Source of the DNA: Sinotaia quadrata
Lineage: Eukaryota; Mollusca; Gastropoda; Architaenioglossa; Viviparidae
NCBI GenBank assembly: GCA_028829895.1
Contig: CM054178.1
Span: 103,885,558 to 103,949,557, forward strand
Reading direction: 5' to 3'
DNA length: 64,000 nt
The notes under the pieces are model-generated. The model was not told the DNA's origin and did no database searches. It worked only from the letters and a program-made list of their open reading frames with translations. The position numbers and the translations under genes were made by a program. Positions 24,369-37,198 of the stretch are shown piece after piece. The first letter of the stretch is position 1; each line of letters starts with the position of its first letter.

Positions 24369-27018
24369 CAACATTAACAAAAACATTTTCAAAAGCATAT
24401 TCCTCCCAACACCAACACCACCAGCACCCAACAAAAATATTCAATTGACATGCATTCAAATGGTAGTGAGGTAAATGCTCTTTAACATATCATTAGCATA
24501 ATGGTGTCTTGGCTCTTCCGCTGGTCTTCTCGCATTCAAATGCCCGATGCCGTGTTGCTGTTGCCAAACTTGTCATGTCAGTTTGGACCTAGTTCCTCAG
24601 TCCGAGCTTCGAGTTCCGCAGCGGTCTTGATGGTTCCGCCAAACAAATAATGTACTCCCTCACCCCCACCCCTACCGCAAAGCACAGCAACAAAGTTTTC
24701 ACTACAGAACTGTGGTCCTATACTGCAGAATACATTTAATTATTTCCTATAAGACATGTTGATGAGTTTAACTATTTATGTAAAGTGTAGGAGACATACC
24801 ATGGTTAAATGCATACGATATGTTGCACAGAATGCATATAAGATACCAGACGAAACAAGAAGACACCAGGAGCCAGTTAAGTGCAACAATGATCTGTACG
24901 TCACATAGGCCGGATTTCTCTCTTCCCCCACCCCCATCCGACCCCAGACCACAGCCACCAGCGAAAAATGAACGATTCATAAAGTTGACGACGATTACTT
25001 TTACCGTTTTTACATTTATTTATTGTGTGACATAAATTGTTGGGTTTTTTTGCGCCCGGTAGTTTTCACAGTGTGTATTTTTATTTTATTTCATTTCGAA
25101 TTTGTTGGGGTTTGCTTGTCTTTTTTTGTGCCATCAGTATTTTATTAATTTTTCTTCATTGTTTTTCGTTTAGATGACGACAACTTTGAACCATATAAAT
25201 CGTAAATTTCCGGTGCAAGGACAGCCCGTAAAGAAGATCAAGTATTGATCCTTCACAAAGCCAAGCTCAGTGCTACTAATAGTGTGCTGCCGTAGCTCGA
25301 CCATAGATTTTCTTAAATGCGGTGTGCATGTATGCACGTGTGAATGTGAATTAATTATGTATCTCCACGCATGCGCAAGAAGATAAAGAACAGACACGCA
25401 TATTCAGTGCGTAAGTACGCCTGTAAATCGGTATGCGCCCTCTTGAGAATACGTCCGCAGCATATACATAACCTTGCCAGCGTAGGGTAACTTGGGAGTG
25501 GGGGTGGGCGGGAGACTGGATGGGATTAGTGGACACGTTAATAAATGTCGTGTGCTCGTGTGTTCGTGGTGGTGGTGGGTGTTCACTGAGTGCTCGGCCT
25601 CTTGAGTTTGAATTAATTTTCTCAAAGCGAATTTATCAACGAGAGTAACCGCTCGAGAATGTGAATTCGATTCCCCGTGTGATTATTTTATTTGGGTCTC
25701 GTTTCTCCTTCCAACTTTCGCTGATTTCGCGAAAGGAATGCAAGCTTTGGGAATTCTCGTGCCGGCATTTCCAAAGAATGCTAGTACCTCTATCGGCAAA
25801 AAAAAATTAAATAAATGGTATTTGTCCCCCCTAATTAAGTTCAAGCAGGTGCAGTGGTGCGTGCAGGCGTGAAGGAACTGGTGTGTCTGCGAGAACGTGC
25901 GTCATGAAGTTAAAAAAAAGAAAGAAAGAAATAGTCGCTACCGGAATGCGCATCCTTCTCCACCCCACCCATTCCCTCAACCCTTCCCTGCCTGTTCCGA
26001 TTGGTTCTGGACAGCCGCCATTGATGCGGTATTGATTATTCATATTCTCACAAACGCACCCTCATTCACACACACGCACACGCATTCGCTCAACGTGGAG
26101 TTGGAACGGGCGCCAAAGATCCTGTATCGCTGGCGCACTCAATATTGAGAAGCAACTGTTTGACTTTTTTTTTACAGTAAATTGAATGTTTCAAATCGAA
26201 GTACAGCTCTGTGCGCAGCACAGTTGACAGCAGACAGCTCAGCTCGTTTCAGGAACGGTAGTAATGTCTTTGAGGATTAAACCGTGACCCAACACCTGCT
26301 TAAGGCTTAACGCCATACTTGGGCTTATTTCCAGCTTGTACCTTGGCAGTTCGGCAGTGTCTACGTTTGTCTAAAAGTAAACGCGATTTGCTGCCATGCA
26401 ACCAGACTGATTCTGGTGAAAGCGGAGAGCTAGATCTGACTCAAATTCCCCTGGGGCGAAAAGGAACGAGCAAGTTAGGTGAACTCGCCCAGCCCTGTGG
26501 TCGAAACGGACGACTTCCATGACGTAATTCGTCTTCGGGTCCCAAGACCGAAAAGACGGCATTCAAGAGGAAGTAAGTCTGTCGTTGACGTGCGGTCTGA
26601 AGTGGAGTTATTTTAAGGTTGGTATGGCATGCTACAAGCGTTTACCATTTAATTTATTTCATCAGTATTTTAAAGTTATTTTGTGTTCGATGACAACACG
26701 ATTGATGATGTGTTCAGAACCCAAACTTTGCTATTTGTGTGTCAATTTGGAGTGCTTCACAAATGAATATAGTTTTGTATCATGTGTTTGAGTATGCGTG
26801 AGTGTCAATGTGTGTTGGGATTAAGAGATTGATGTGTGAGCGTGTGTGTGTTCGAGAAACACACACACGTGTGTATGTGATTATGATATGTTTGTCTGTG
26901 GGTATTTTGTGTACATATTAGTGTGTTGAAATCGTAAGAGAAATAACTTCCAACGTCTACAGAGCAAGAGAGCGTTTGGGTGTGAGACGAGTCGAGGAAA
27001 AGCGTGAAGTATGTTTTC

Positions 27019-27051
<33 letters not shown>

Positions 27052-27809
27052 TGAGTGTGTGTTTGCACAACAGCGTATCTTCGCGGTTGAAGTAACTCCT
27101 GATGTAAAGAGTGTGCATAGCCTGTAGGGCCTATATATGCGTGCGTTGTGAATTCATTTTACCGGCGTACTAGTATGTCCTGATGTAGAGAGACTGTGTG
27201 TTTGAGTGTATGTATGTATGTGTACATGTGTGTGCCTGCTCATAGGAAAGATTTAGTCGATGGTTGCTGTGACTTACAGCAGTAAATATTGTATCAGCGT
27301 TGTGAACAACTGGTAGACACTTTTTCTAAGCAGACTGGTGTACATGGTTCTCGTTATTTGTTATGAAAACAAAGCAGGGTTTTGTTTGTTTGTTTGTTGT
27401 TTTTTCTTGCACGCGGGCGGCTTGCCATGGGTATATATTTCAGTTGTAAACATGTTCACCTGTGGCACGTTAAGCCACGTGCAGGTATGTTTCAACTTCC
27501 ACGTTATGCAATTGCATATGAAACATATGAAACAAATTTCGTTGTCATACTTCAATTCACCTGAGTAAACCAGGGCCAGGAAAATCAGTCAAACTAGGAA
27601 TGCTGGCAAGACAGAGAGCTGACTGCAGTATAATACTGACATTGATATTATTAGATATAGTTAAGCTCTACAGAAAGCAGTAAGTTTTACACTTTGTATA
27701 AAAATTACATATATGGTCAATGAAACATTCTGTACATGAAGCGTGGTTAGATAGAGGCGCCCATTCGTGCACTTTGTTCAGTGAGAGAAAAGTCGGGCTT
27801 CAGCAAACA
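24369..27809. other. Unique sequence with CpG-richer segment, no gene recognised
   Basis: The part from about 25.3 to 26.6 kb is richer in G, C and CpG than its surroundings. It has GATTGG (a CCAAT box on the minus strand) near 25999 and a strong 5' splice-site match GTAAGT at 26573. None of its short frames gives a recognisable product. (TG)n repeats lie at about 27020-27064. It could hold a non-coding first exon, but I cannot show it. Confidence 0.35.
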
Positions 27810-27814
27810 ATCAG

Positions 27815-28885
27815 TGAAATATGATAAGTATACATGTAGAGAAATGGGATAAGTATACATGTAGAGAAATGTGATAAGTATAGATGTAGAGAAATATGAT
27901 AAGTATACATGTAGAAATGTGATAAGTATACATGTAGAGAAATTTGATAAGTATACATGTAGAGAAATGTGATAAGTATACATGTAGAGAAATTTGATAA
28001 GTATACATGTAGAGAAATGTGATATGTATACATGCAGAGAAATGTGATAAGTATACATGTAGTGAAATTTGATAAGTATACATGTAGAGAGATGTGATAA
28101 GTATACATGTAGAGAAATGTGATAAGTATACATGTAGAGAAATGTGATAAGTATACATGTAGAGAAATGTGATAAGTATACATGTAAAGAAATGTGATAA
28201 GTAAACATGTAGTGAAATTTGATAAGTATACATGTAGAGAAATGTGATAAGTATACATGTAGAGAAATGTGATAAGTATACATGTAGAGAAATGTGATAA
28301 GTATACATGTAGAGAAATGTGATAAGTATACATGTAGAGAAATGTGATAAGTATACATGTAGAGAAATGTGATAAGTATACATGTAGAGAAATGTGATAA
28401 GTATACATGTAAAGAAATGTGATAAGTAAACATGTAGTGAAATTTGATAAGTATACATGTAGAGAAATGTGATAAGTATACATGTAGAGAAATGTGATAA
28501 TTATACATGTAGAGAAATGTGATAAGTATACATGTAGAGAAATGTGATAAGTATACATGTAGAGAAATTTGATAAATATACATGTAGAGAAATGTGATAA
28601 GTATACATGTAGAGAAATGTGATAAGTAAACATGTAGAGAAATTTGATAAGTATACATGTAGTGAAATTTGATAAGTATACATGTAGGGAAATGTGATAA
28701 GTATACATGTAGAGAAATTTGATAAGTATATATGTAGAGAAATTTGATAAGTATACATGTAGTGAAATTTGATAAGTATATATGTAGAGAAATGTGATAA
28801 GTATACATGTAGAGAAATTTGATAAGTATACATGTAGTGAAATTTGATAAGTATATATGTAGAGAAATGTGATAAGTATACATGT
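27815..28885. repeat. 25-bp minisatellite, about 43 units (subfamily 1)
   Basis: Units read GTGATAAGTATACATGTAGA plus GAAAT. Variants (ATGTAGTG, TTTGATAAG, GTAAACATG, TATATATG) mark copies, and blocks of identical order recur. A 25-bp unit shifts frame each time, so open frames cycle every 75 bp. Minus-strand frames of up to 378 codons are such cycles and not genes. Confidence 0.97.
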
Positions 28886-29280
28886 AGTGAAATATGATAA
28901 GAATAGATTTAGTGAAATATGATAAGCATAGATTTAGTAAAATATGATAAGCATAGATTTAGTGAAATATGATAAGAATAGATTTAGTGAAATATGATTA
29001 GCATAGATTTAGTGATATATGATAAGAATAGATTTAGTGATATATGATAAGAATAGATTTAGTGAAATATGATAAGAATAGATTTAGTGAAATATGATTA
29101 GCATAGATTTAGTGATATATGATAAGAATAGATTTAGTGAAATATGATAAGCATAGATTTAGTGAACTATGATAAGCATAGATTTAGTGTAATATGATAA
29201 GCATACATGTAGTGAAATATGATAAGCATAGATTTAGTGAAATATGATAAGCATAGATTTAGTGAAATAAGCATAGACAG
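28886..29280. repeat. 25-bp minisatellite, about 16 units (subfamily 2)
   Basis: This continues the previous array without a gap but with a changed unit: ATATGATAAGCATAGATTTA plus GTGAA. Variants include GATTAGCATAG and GTGATATATG. One unit near 29200 again has CATACATGTAG, which links the two subfamilies. Confidence 0.95.
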
Positions 29281-29404
29281 TAAAATTTAATAAGTATACG
29301 TATAGTGAAATGTAATAAATATGCATGTGCACTTAGTGAAATCATACTAAGACTACATAGGATACACTGAAACGAATAGTACACAATGCGTATTTAATGA
29401 ATTA

Positions 29405-29599
29405 AAACTACCGCAATGTAAGAAACAGTGAAATGTGAATATTATACATGCACAAGTACTGAAAGTCAACTACGGCAATGTAAGAAACAGTGAAATGTGA
29501 ATATTATACATGCACAAGTACTGAAAGTCAACTACGGCAATGTAAGAAACAGTGAAATGTGAATATTATACATGCACAAGTACTGAAAGTCAACTACGG
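29405..29599. repeat. 62-bp minisatellite, 3 units
   Basis: Units contain GCAATGTAAGAAACAGTGAA and ATTATACATGCACAAGTACT. Copies are almost identical. Confidence 0.95.
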
Positions 29600-30089
29600 C
29601 AGTGAAAACTACGATGCAACTAGGTCAGTACAGACAAGTAATGTGTTCTTAAGAAAATACAACTATGACAAGCAACAATACATATAAACACGCCTATAAT
29701 TTATGTGCCTTTACTCAGTGTGCCTTTACTCAGACGATCAACATTTTTAATTGTTGCCACTATCGATTTCAAGAAGAAGTGTCAAGTTTTAAAAGTGAAG
29801 ATTATATATCGAATAAAAGCAAGCATTAATAGACGCTTAATGAATAGTGTGTGCATATTTAATGATTGACGTATTAGTCATATGGTAGTGTACAATTACT
29901 GAAATTAGTTTATTCTTCCAGTGTAAGTATTCACTTCAATTATATGTTGTTCCAACAGTGACATGTATTAAAAGTATTATGTCATATTGACAAATTAGAA
30001 TACATTTACTGTATGATGTGTTGTTGAAACATAAATTTACTTTTAACTGATGCTGCATTGTCAATAATACGAGTTACTTTATATTTTTC
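29600..30089. other. Unique AT-rich sequence, no gene seen
   Basis: Nothing is recognised apart from a short GTGCCTTTACTCA duplication near 29705. Confidence 0.5.
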
Positions 30090-30375
30090 CTGTGTTGTCA
30101 AAAATAAGTATACTTTTAAGTTATAGGCCTATGTTGTCAAGTATAAGTATACTTTTAACTGATAAAGCAACATAAGCATACTTTTAAGTGATGAAATGAA
30201 GTCAAATATAAGTATACTTTTAAGTGATGAAATGAAGTCAAATATAAGTATACTTTTAAGTGATGATATGAAGTCAAATATAAGCAAACTTTTAAGTGAA
30301 GATATGATGTCAAGCATAAGTATACTATTAAGTGATGATATGTTGTCAAGCATAAGTATACTATTAAGTGTTGCT
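30090..30375. repeat. 36-bp minisatellite, about 7 units
   Basis: Units contain GTCAAATATAAGTATACTTT then TAAGTGATGAAATGAA. Twelve-codon periodic frames occur on both strands (MKSNISILLSDE and similar). I treat them as by-products. Confidence 0.92.
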
Positions 30376-30404
30376 TTTGTCAAACATATGTACGTAACAA
30401 TGGA

Positions 30405-30760
30405 CAATAAGTATGCAAAAATGCATGAAACATTTTTATCCATCTATGTAGCTTTAGAAACAGTTAACATACATAACAAAATGCTCGAAACATTTCTAGA
30501 TATCAATGTAGTTTTAACAAAAGATAACATAAAAAAGCATGAAACAATTTTATACATCTATGAAGTTTTTAAAAATATAACACAAGATGCGTGAAACATT
30601 TCTTTATATCTATGTAGTTTAAGAAAACGATAACATACAAAATACATGAAATCATGTTTATAGATATATGTAGCTTTAGAAAAGGACAACATACAAACTG
30701 AACATTTCTCTACATCTATGTAGCCTTAGAAATGGACAACTTACAAAATGCAGAAACAGT
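30405..30760. repeat. About 60-bp strongly diverged minisatellite, about 5 units
   Basis: Recurrent words GAAACATTT, ATCTATGTAG, TTTAGAAA and AACATAC are spaced about 60 bp apart. This is an old array. Confidence 0.75.
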
Positions 30761-30854
30761 ATGTTACATTGTTATTCCTTAAGCATTAACATAAATAATT
30801 ATTATTTTCATAATCATGGTTAGTAAATCTGTCCTGATGGCGGGATACAACTCA

Positions 30855-30990
30855 TACTTCAGTGCCTTGGTCCTAGAGACTGCCATGTCATTCACATATT
30901 AATTCAGTGCCTTGGTCCTGGAGACTGCCATGTCGTTCACATATTAATTCAGTGCCTTGGTCCTAGAGACTGCCATGTCGTTCACATATT
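30855..30990. repeat. 45-bp minisatellite, 3 units
   Basis: Units contain TTCAGTGCCTTGGTCCTAGA and TGCCATGTCGTTCACATATT. Confidence 0.95.
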
Positions 30991-31012
30991 AATCACAACT
31001 GCTGTATCAATC

Positions 31013-31170
31013 AAATAAATTGCATGTCAAGAATTTCTCAAATCGCTAGATTCGCCAACTCTTTCTATAAATTGCATGTCAAGAATTTCTCAAATCGCTA
31101 GATTCGCCAACTCTTTCTATAAATTGCATGTCAAGAATTCCTCAAATCGCTAGATTCGCCAAATCTTTCT
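31013..31170. repeat. 52-bp minisatellite, 3 units
   Basis: Units contain TTGCATGTCAAGAATTTCTC and AAATCGCTAGATTCGCCAAC. Confidence 0.95.
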
Positions 31171-31479
31171 ATAAATTCAATGCATGGTGCATAATCTCTC
31201 TCGACTTGTTTACGACACTTTCCGATGAACTAAAACAGTGAGCAAAGTTTAAAGGTCATTAATAACAAAAATATTTATCAGTTTTTTTAACGCTACTAAT
31301 AATCACAAGTCATTTGTTTAAATCATTTCCTTAATAGGTACCCGCAGTCAATAGTATGTATAAAATTAAATCATTACAATGAACTATTAAATATGGAACA
31401 AAATCAACACAACCAATCTTTTACTTGGTCACCCATTGTCAGTGGTGAAGCATATTTTATCCTCTAAAACATCACGAGC

Positions 31480-31895
31480 AGCATATCAGATATAAAAATC
31501 AAAACACCTTGACAATACAATAGATATAAAAATGTAAACACCAAGACAATACATCAGATATAAAAATCAAAATAGTACACATTACCATGACAATACATCA
31601 GTCACAAAACTCAAAACACCATGACAATACATCAGTCACAAAACTCAAAACACCATGACAATACATCAGACACAAAACTCAAAACATCATGACATTACAT
31701 CAGTCACAAAAATCAAAACATCATGACATTACATCAGTCACAAAAATCAAAACATCATGACATTACATCAGTCACAAAAATCAAAACATCATGACATTAC
31801 CTCAGTCACAAAAATCAAAGCACCATGACAATACATTAGACACAAAAATTAAAGTACCATGACAATACATCAGTCACAAAAATCAAAGCATTCGG
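31480..31895. repeat. 34-bp minisatellite, about 12 units
   Basis: Units contain CATGACAATACATCAGTCAC then AAAAATCAAAACAC. The 5' units use AGATATAAAAATC instead of AGTCACAAAAATC. A central block has CATTACATCAG. Confidence 0.93.
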
Positions 31896-32295
31896 ACTCT
31901 ACATCACAGCTATCCTATTATAAATTAGTTACTTTCTTCCTTTAGTATATAGAAACAATTTCTGCCTTCTTTAAGTTATTAATCAAACATCAGTATTAGT
32001 CAACCCAATCCATTTAATAAATGTGTGTACCTGTTCCTGTCAGTCAGTACCCTTAGGATAATAAAATTAATTTCACATGTTCTTTTCTCTGTTCTAATAA
32101 TAAGTATTTATTCTTCTACCTGCAAAAGAACATGCAACGACACTAATAAAATTATGTTCCATTTCACGAAGCTCGTGTAAACAGTCTCTCTTAAAATTTT
32201 TGTCCTGAATGTTATTCTAAAGAATATGGTTTCAACATTTTTGTGTATGCTACAACTACTAGATATTAATATAAAAATTAATCATCTCTTTCTCC

Positions 32296-32303
<8 letters not shown>
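31896..32303. other. Unique AT-rich sequence, no gene seen
   Basis: No array, frame or RNA gene is recognised. Confidence 0.5.
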
Positions 32304-32352
<49 letters not shown>

Positions 32353-32378
32353 CGTGTGTGTGTGTGTGTGTGTGTGTC
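32304..32378. repeat. (TG)n microsatellite
   Basis: TG run with a TGCGTGCG interruption near 32348, preceded by TATATATA. Confidence 0.95.
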
Positions 32379-33046
32379 TGATATCTATCTAAATTATTTA
32401 ACAGTTTTCAGGTGTCATTCTTCACAGACATAGAGGCAAACAGAACATCACACAGGAAAGAAAAGAATAGTATTTTAGTGTAAACAAGTTCAGTACTTAA
32501 TTTTTTTTTCTACCCCTCTGATCAGCACAGATCCACATACATACCCTGAACTCAAAGGTATGGCTGCTAGTCATGCTGACATATCGACCAATTCACTAAA
32601 AAGAAACAGCTAGCTTGAAAGTTGTCTGCAGTTCAAGTCCAGTACAAAGTCAATATGCCATAAGTTAACTTTCTTCCAGCATTGATTTCTCACAAATTAA
32701 AGGTACTTCGATTTATCAAGTCACTCACTGTCCTCTTCCCTCCGTCCAAAGAATCTTTACTCTTTGACATTAGTGGCTGACAAAGTGGCCGAACGATCTA
32801 ACAGTGTCTGGTTCAAACCAGTTGTCTCCAAAATGACTTACAATGGTCCCAGTTTCTCTGATGATGGTCAGAGGTCTGCATCAGAACTCCATAAATTTTC
32901 TTGTAGAATCACTCTGGCTTACCTAGCAACCATCAATCTGGTCACTCCATTCATGGCGGATTATTGTCCCTGATTGCTCCATTAAAGTGTGTTACAGGAA
33001 AGTTTCCAAAAATCGGTTAGAAATCTGTTCACCACGCGCATTCACA

Positions 33047-33104
<58 letters not shown>

Positions 33105-33105
33105 T
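33047..33105. repeat. (ATCT)n tetranucleotide microsatellite
   Basis: About 14 uninterrupted ATCT units. Confidence 0.96.
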
Positions 33106-34741
33106 CATCCAATCACATCCACTGCCTGGTCTAAGCTTAAACTCACATAATAGTTTATAATAACACACTTCTTTAGTGATATTCCATTATATTTACTCTT
33201 GTACTAGTGATCCCAAGAAAGATAATGTCGTGTTAGTTTGACAAAGTTTAATTAAAACATTTCTAATAGGTTTTTATAGTCCTTCATTTGCTTACCATTT
33301 GTAGTTCTCTCGTATGCCGTGAATTTACAGACACATGCATAAGTTCACTAAGGACCCCAAACGCAGACTTGTGGGCAGGAGTTTAATCATTTTGCATGTG
33401 ACGACACATTTTTATCTGCATGATCATACCTCTTAAATGAATTATTCTTTAACTATTCCTCCAAATCAAGGCATCTAATAATTACTTGTCTAGAAATGCA
33501 TGCAAATCAAATCTCGGATTTAATTTAGCTCTTTGGAAGTTAACTTCTACCATTAACTGACATTTAACCACATTCAATTTACCTGGGGTCAGTCCAACCT
33601 CTTGATTCTTAAGTTTCTGAGTAAACTTCAACATTTCCCTAACTCCCATTGAATATGAAAACAGCTACCAGCTATTTGTGATTTGTTGGATTCCAGCTGT
33701 CACTGGTTCCAATCATCCATTTCCTTCTGATGCTAAGCCCATCTCGCAAACAACTTACCTCTTGCATGTTTCAGCCCCCTCCCCAATACAGCAGACTCTA
33801 CCAAAATTAACGATAGTAGCCATAAATATTGTATCGGTTTTTTTCTCTTATTACAAGACATTACATTTTGTGTGTGTGTACTAAGATTTAGGATGTCATT
33901 ACTTAATTAAATATATAGGTGTACAAATTAATGTTTACTGATATCAAGATCGCAAATGTCACACATTTACTATACAGTTTCTGGAAATTGTGTTATGCAA
34001 TGCACTAATGCACTGAAAGTAACCTGTATCACAAGAAATCCACAAGAACAGTTCATGTAGCAGTATGCGAAACATACAAAACTTAATAAGAATTTTCTTC
34101 TTTTTTTTTACGCTTAAAAATAGTTCTATTCACTGTTACTAAACTAATATTTGAATCGCTTCTTAATTATTTATTTCTATATCATGCTAATTCCCACAGT
34201 TATATAACTTTTTCCCTAAACAAAAATGTATTTTCAGTTGTGATTTGTATGTGTGCTTTGTATATGTGTGGATCTGAGTGTATGTATGCGTATGTATGAG
34301 TATGTAATGTGTGTTTGTGTGTATGCATTGTTTGCGTTTGTGCGTATGTATTGTTTGTGTACGTGTGTACATACGTGCATGTGTGTATGTATGTGTGTGT
34401 GTGTGTGTGTGTCCCGATAAAACTACATTCTTGTGTGAAAATTTCCCGTCTATTGCTAGCAAATAAGTGACAATGTCATTCTCAAAGAAATAGAAACATC
34501 TGACAATGTCATTCTCAGAGAGATAGAAATGTCTGACAGTGGGCACTAAAAGAAGTAGCGGAAAAGGCTGTACATGTACTGCAAAGACCTTTAATGTACA
34601 AATGTCGGCATATCTGCATATGCACACGTGTCTGCGTATATTTGTGCGTGTTTGTGTATCTGTGCTTATGTATGTGCTGTTAGAGAGAGAGAGAACAAAA
34701 ATAAGAGCGCATGACTGAGAGATCGCATATGAGCATACGGA

Positions 34742-34773
<32 letters not shown>

Positions 34774-36242
34774 AAATTGGTTATAGGAAATGAGAAAAAT
34801 AAACAAATAAACAAACTAATAAAGGAAGAAAGAAAGAGTAGTTATAGACAATGAGAAAAACAAATAAACAAAACGTCCAAGGAAGACAGAAAGGATGAAA
34901 AACAAAAGGAAAGGAAAGAGAGAGAGAGAGAAAGAAAAAAAACGAATAAACAAACTAGTAAAGAAACTAGTTTGAGAAATAGACATTTTATTTTTAACTA
35001 TATACTGATTTTGCGGCCATGGCATTGTTAAAGAATCGAGATTAAGATGAAAGGAGCAGGGCAAAAGATCAAACTAGTACACGTGACTGGATGACGATGG
35101 TGGGCTTTTGCCGACGTAGCTTGCTTGCACACTTTTGTTGTTTGGTTGTTCAGGCTATGAGTCTGAGGACCGTACAGGTGTTGAGGATCTGGTGGTGGTT
35201 TCCAGAGTCCTGACTAGTGTTATGTCATGTCTTGGCCTGGCGGTTACCCGTACCCCGAATGAAGTACCTCTGATAATCTCAATTCATACCATTCTTTTAC
35301 TGAGTCACCTAACGTCCTGCTTATACCTCTTTGTTTTTCCTGCTGCTGCACCCATATATATATATATTTGTTCTGTTGGTTTTCTGTGTGGGAGCAGAGG
35401 CAGGGACCAGTATATAATCATGGTCTAAAGTGAGTTACATCATGTCTGCAAAAGGACTGGATGTAAATCGCCATTGATAATTTTGCTGGCGCCTACGTTG
35501 TTTCTGTTGATTTCTGTTCTTGTTGTTGTTCAGTGTTCTGATGTTCTGAGTGTTCAATATTCTTATGTTCTAAGTTATTTGCTGATTTCTTTGTCTTTTG
35601 TGTGTAGTGGCTCTCTGTTTCGTTTCATTTTCAGTTATTGCTTCATTATTATTTTCTTCTATTTGCCTGCTTGTACACTGGTTGTCGGGATACATCTAAT
35701 GACGCCCACTACAGGTCCCGGTAGTCATTGACTTGTGTTTAATTGTGATGTAGTTGAAATTGGTGATAATAGTGGAATATTTTGGTTTGGCTAAATGTTT
35801 TATAAATTGTTGCATTTTAACAGTCTGAGAATTCGCAATGACCTAATGTCTACGTCACCATAAGCGTGTACGAAAAATCAGGTATCTGAAACAAGATGAA
35901 AGATGCTGATATGCAAACAAAGACATCTCTTTCAAAATCGAAAAAAAAAATCAACTCAAAACATTTTCACCATGGCCGTAGAAAAGCAACAGATACAATG
36001 GGTACTTCCTCCCAAGAAGAGAAAAAAAATCAGCACAGATATAAGCGCTGTAGTCTTTGCTGAAACACTAATGATAACTTCTAAAGACTCAGAAATGCAA
36101 GCCAAATCAACACCAGTGACCCAGTACAATCAACAGCAACACCCCCCAACAGGACGAGTAGTTGGTTATCAAATATAATAAAATTAAAATCAAATGAATG
36201 TTATGCATCCGACGTGTTTCTTCTTTCTCTTGCCTATCGTTT
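33106..36242. other. Unique sequence, no gene recognised; GAAA run
   Basis: A (GAAA)n run lies at 34738-34776 within a purine-rich stretch to about 34980. TG/TATG-rich sequence occupies 34240-34420. ACAATGTCATTCTCA is duplicated near 34470 and 34504. The longest non-simple frame (97 codons, 35135-35428 plus) has no recognised domain. Confidence 0.45.
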
Positions 36243-36539
36243 ACATGTTCCTATATTAGTATAAACCAGGTCACATGACGCGCCTCAAAATCTGTTTGCA
36301 CTAGACAATACTTGCGCGTGTGCAAAAATAGCTACATGTTCCTATATTAGTATGTTATTCATAAACCAGGTCACATGACGCGCCTCAAAATCTGTTTGCA
36401 CTAGACAATACTTGCGCGTGTGCAAAAATAGCTACATGTTCCTATATTAGTATGTTATTCATAAACCAGGTCACATGACGCGCCTCAAAATCTGTTTGCA
36501 CTAGACAATACTTGCGCGTGTGCAAAAATAGCTACATGT
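36243..36539. repeat. 100-bp minisatellite, 3 units
   Basis: Units contain CATGTTCCTATATTAGTATG, CAGGTCACATGACGCGCCTC and TACTTGCGCGTGTGC. The first unit lacks nine bases (TGTTATTCA). CpG-containing words make it stand out from its AT-rich surroundings. Confidence 0.95.
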
Positions 36540-37038
36540 TTATTAAAGAAATGAAATATATGTGATATATTATATAGATATCTCTAGCAGTACTCATCTC
36601 CAATACGCTGTTTCCAATACTCATCCCCAGTACACTGTCTACGGTACACACACCTAACACCCCATTTACCGAACGCATCTCTATAATACCCTGTTTACAG
36701 CACACATCTCCAATACCCGGTTTAGCGTGCGCATTTTGAAACGTGGCAACGTGTTTTCTGCTGACAGGAATATTTATAGAACACCATTCCTCTCTACTGT
36801 TGTCTGTGCGGTACTTTGCTGAACTGCTAGTGACGCGAGAGCCAGGGAGGAATGATTTAAAGCCCACAGATTCAGATGCAAGGAGAGGTGCAAACTTGTT
36901 TGTGTTTTGACTTTCTTCAGTGAAAACTGCCTTCTGCAAGCTCTGGGATTTGTTTACATTCCACGGAAGACTGTAAAGGCAATCTTCAGTTTCAGCTGCT
37001 GTCTGCAAACAATCTGTGACAAACCCACACCACACCAC
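36532..37038 (-). CDS. Weak candidate exon, unknown product
   Basis: A 168-codon open frame. Its first 105 or so residues have balanced, non-repetitive composition. The last third runs through degenerate 30-36 bp repeats (36590-36740) and the stop falls at the edge of the 100-bp array. A possible acceptor, GTTTGTCACAG, lies just inside the frame start near 37016. No domain is recognised and there is no ATG start. Chance is the more likely explanation. Confidence 0.13.
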   Translation of the reverse strand: MVWCGFVTDCLQTAAETEDCLYSLPWNVNKSQSLQKAVFTEESQNTNKFAPLLASESVGFKSFLPGSRVTSSSAKYRTDNSREEWCSINIPVSRKHVATFQNAHAKPGIGDVCCKQGIIEMRSVNGVLGVCTVDSVLGMSIGNSVLEMSTARDIYIIYHIYFISLINM

Positions 37039-37198
37039 CCAATATATATATAGTGTATATCAGCAGAACATGTTTATTACATTTTTTAAAATAATAATGT
37101 ATTTTTTTAAAATCTTCATACTCTCATCGTCCAGCAGAAGCACAGTTGCACTGCCCAATAATATTTTGCCTGAAAGGTACATTGATACAGATCCCTGT

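Noticed and set aside
25645..25680. B-box-like AATTCGATTCCCC
   Set aside because: No A box at a sensible distance and no second copy. I could not support a SINE or tRNA.
26319..26522. 67-codon frame with a GC-rich, non-repetitive sequence, considered as part of an rRNA or small RNA gene
   Set aside because: It does not match rRNA, U-snRNA or 7SL sequence as far as I can tell, and no protein family is recognised.
27747..28883. Minus-strand open frames of up to 378 codons rich in Tyr, His and Leu
   Set aside because: They are 75-bp cycles of a 25-bp minisatellite. All three minus frames are partly open, and variants between units follow the DNA repeat rather than codon constraint.
27815..29280. 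CRISPR-like array
   Set aside because: The repeats are directly adjacent with no unique spacers. The other arrays likewise lack spacers, and the window looks eukaryotic.
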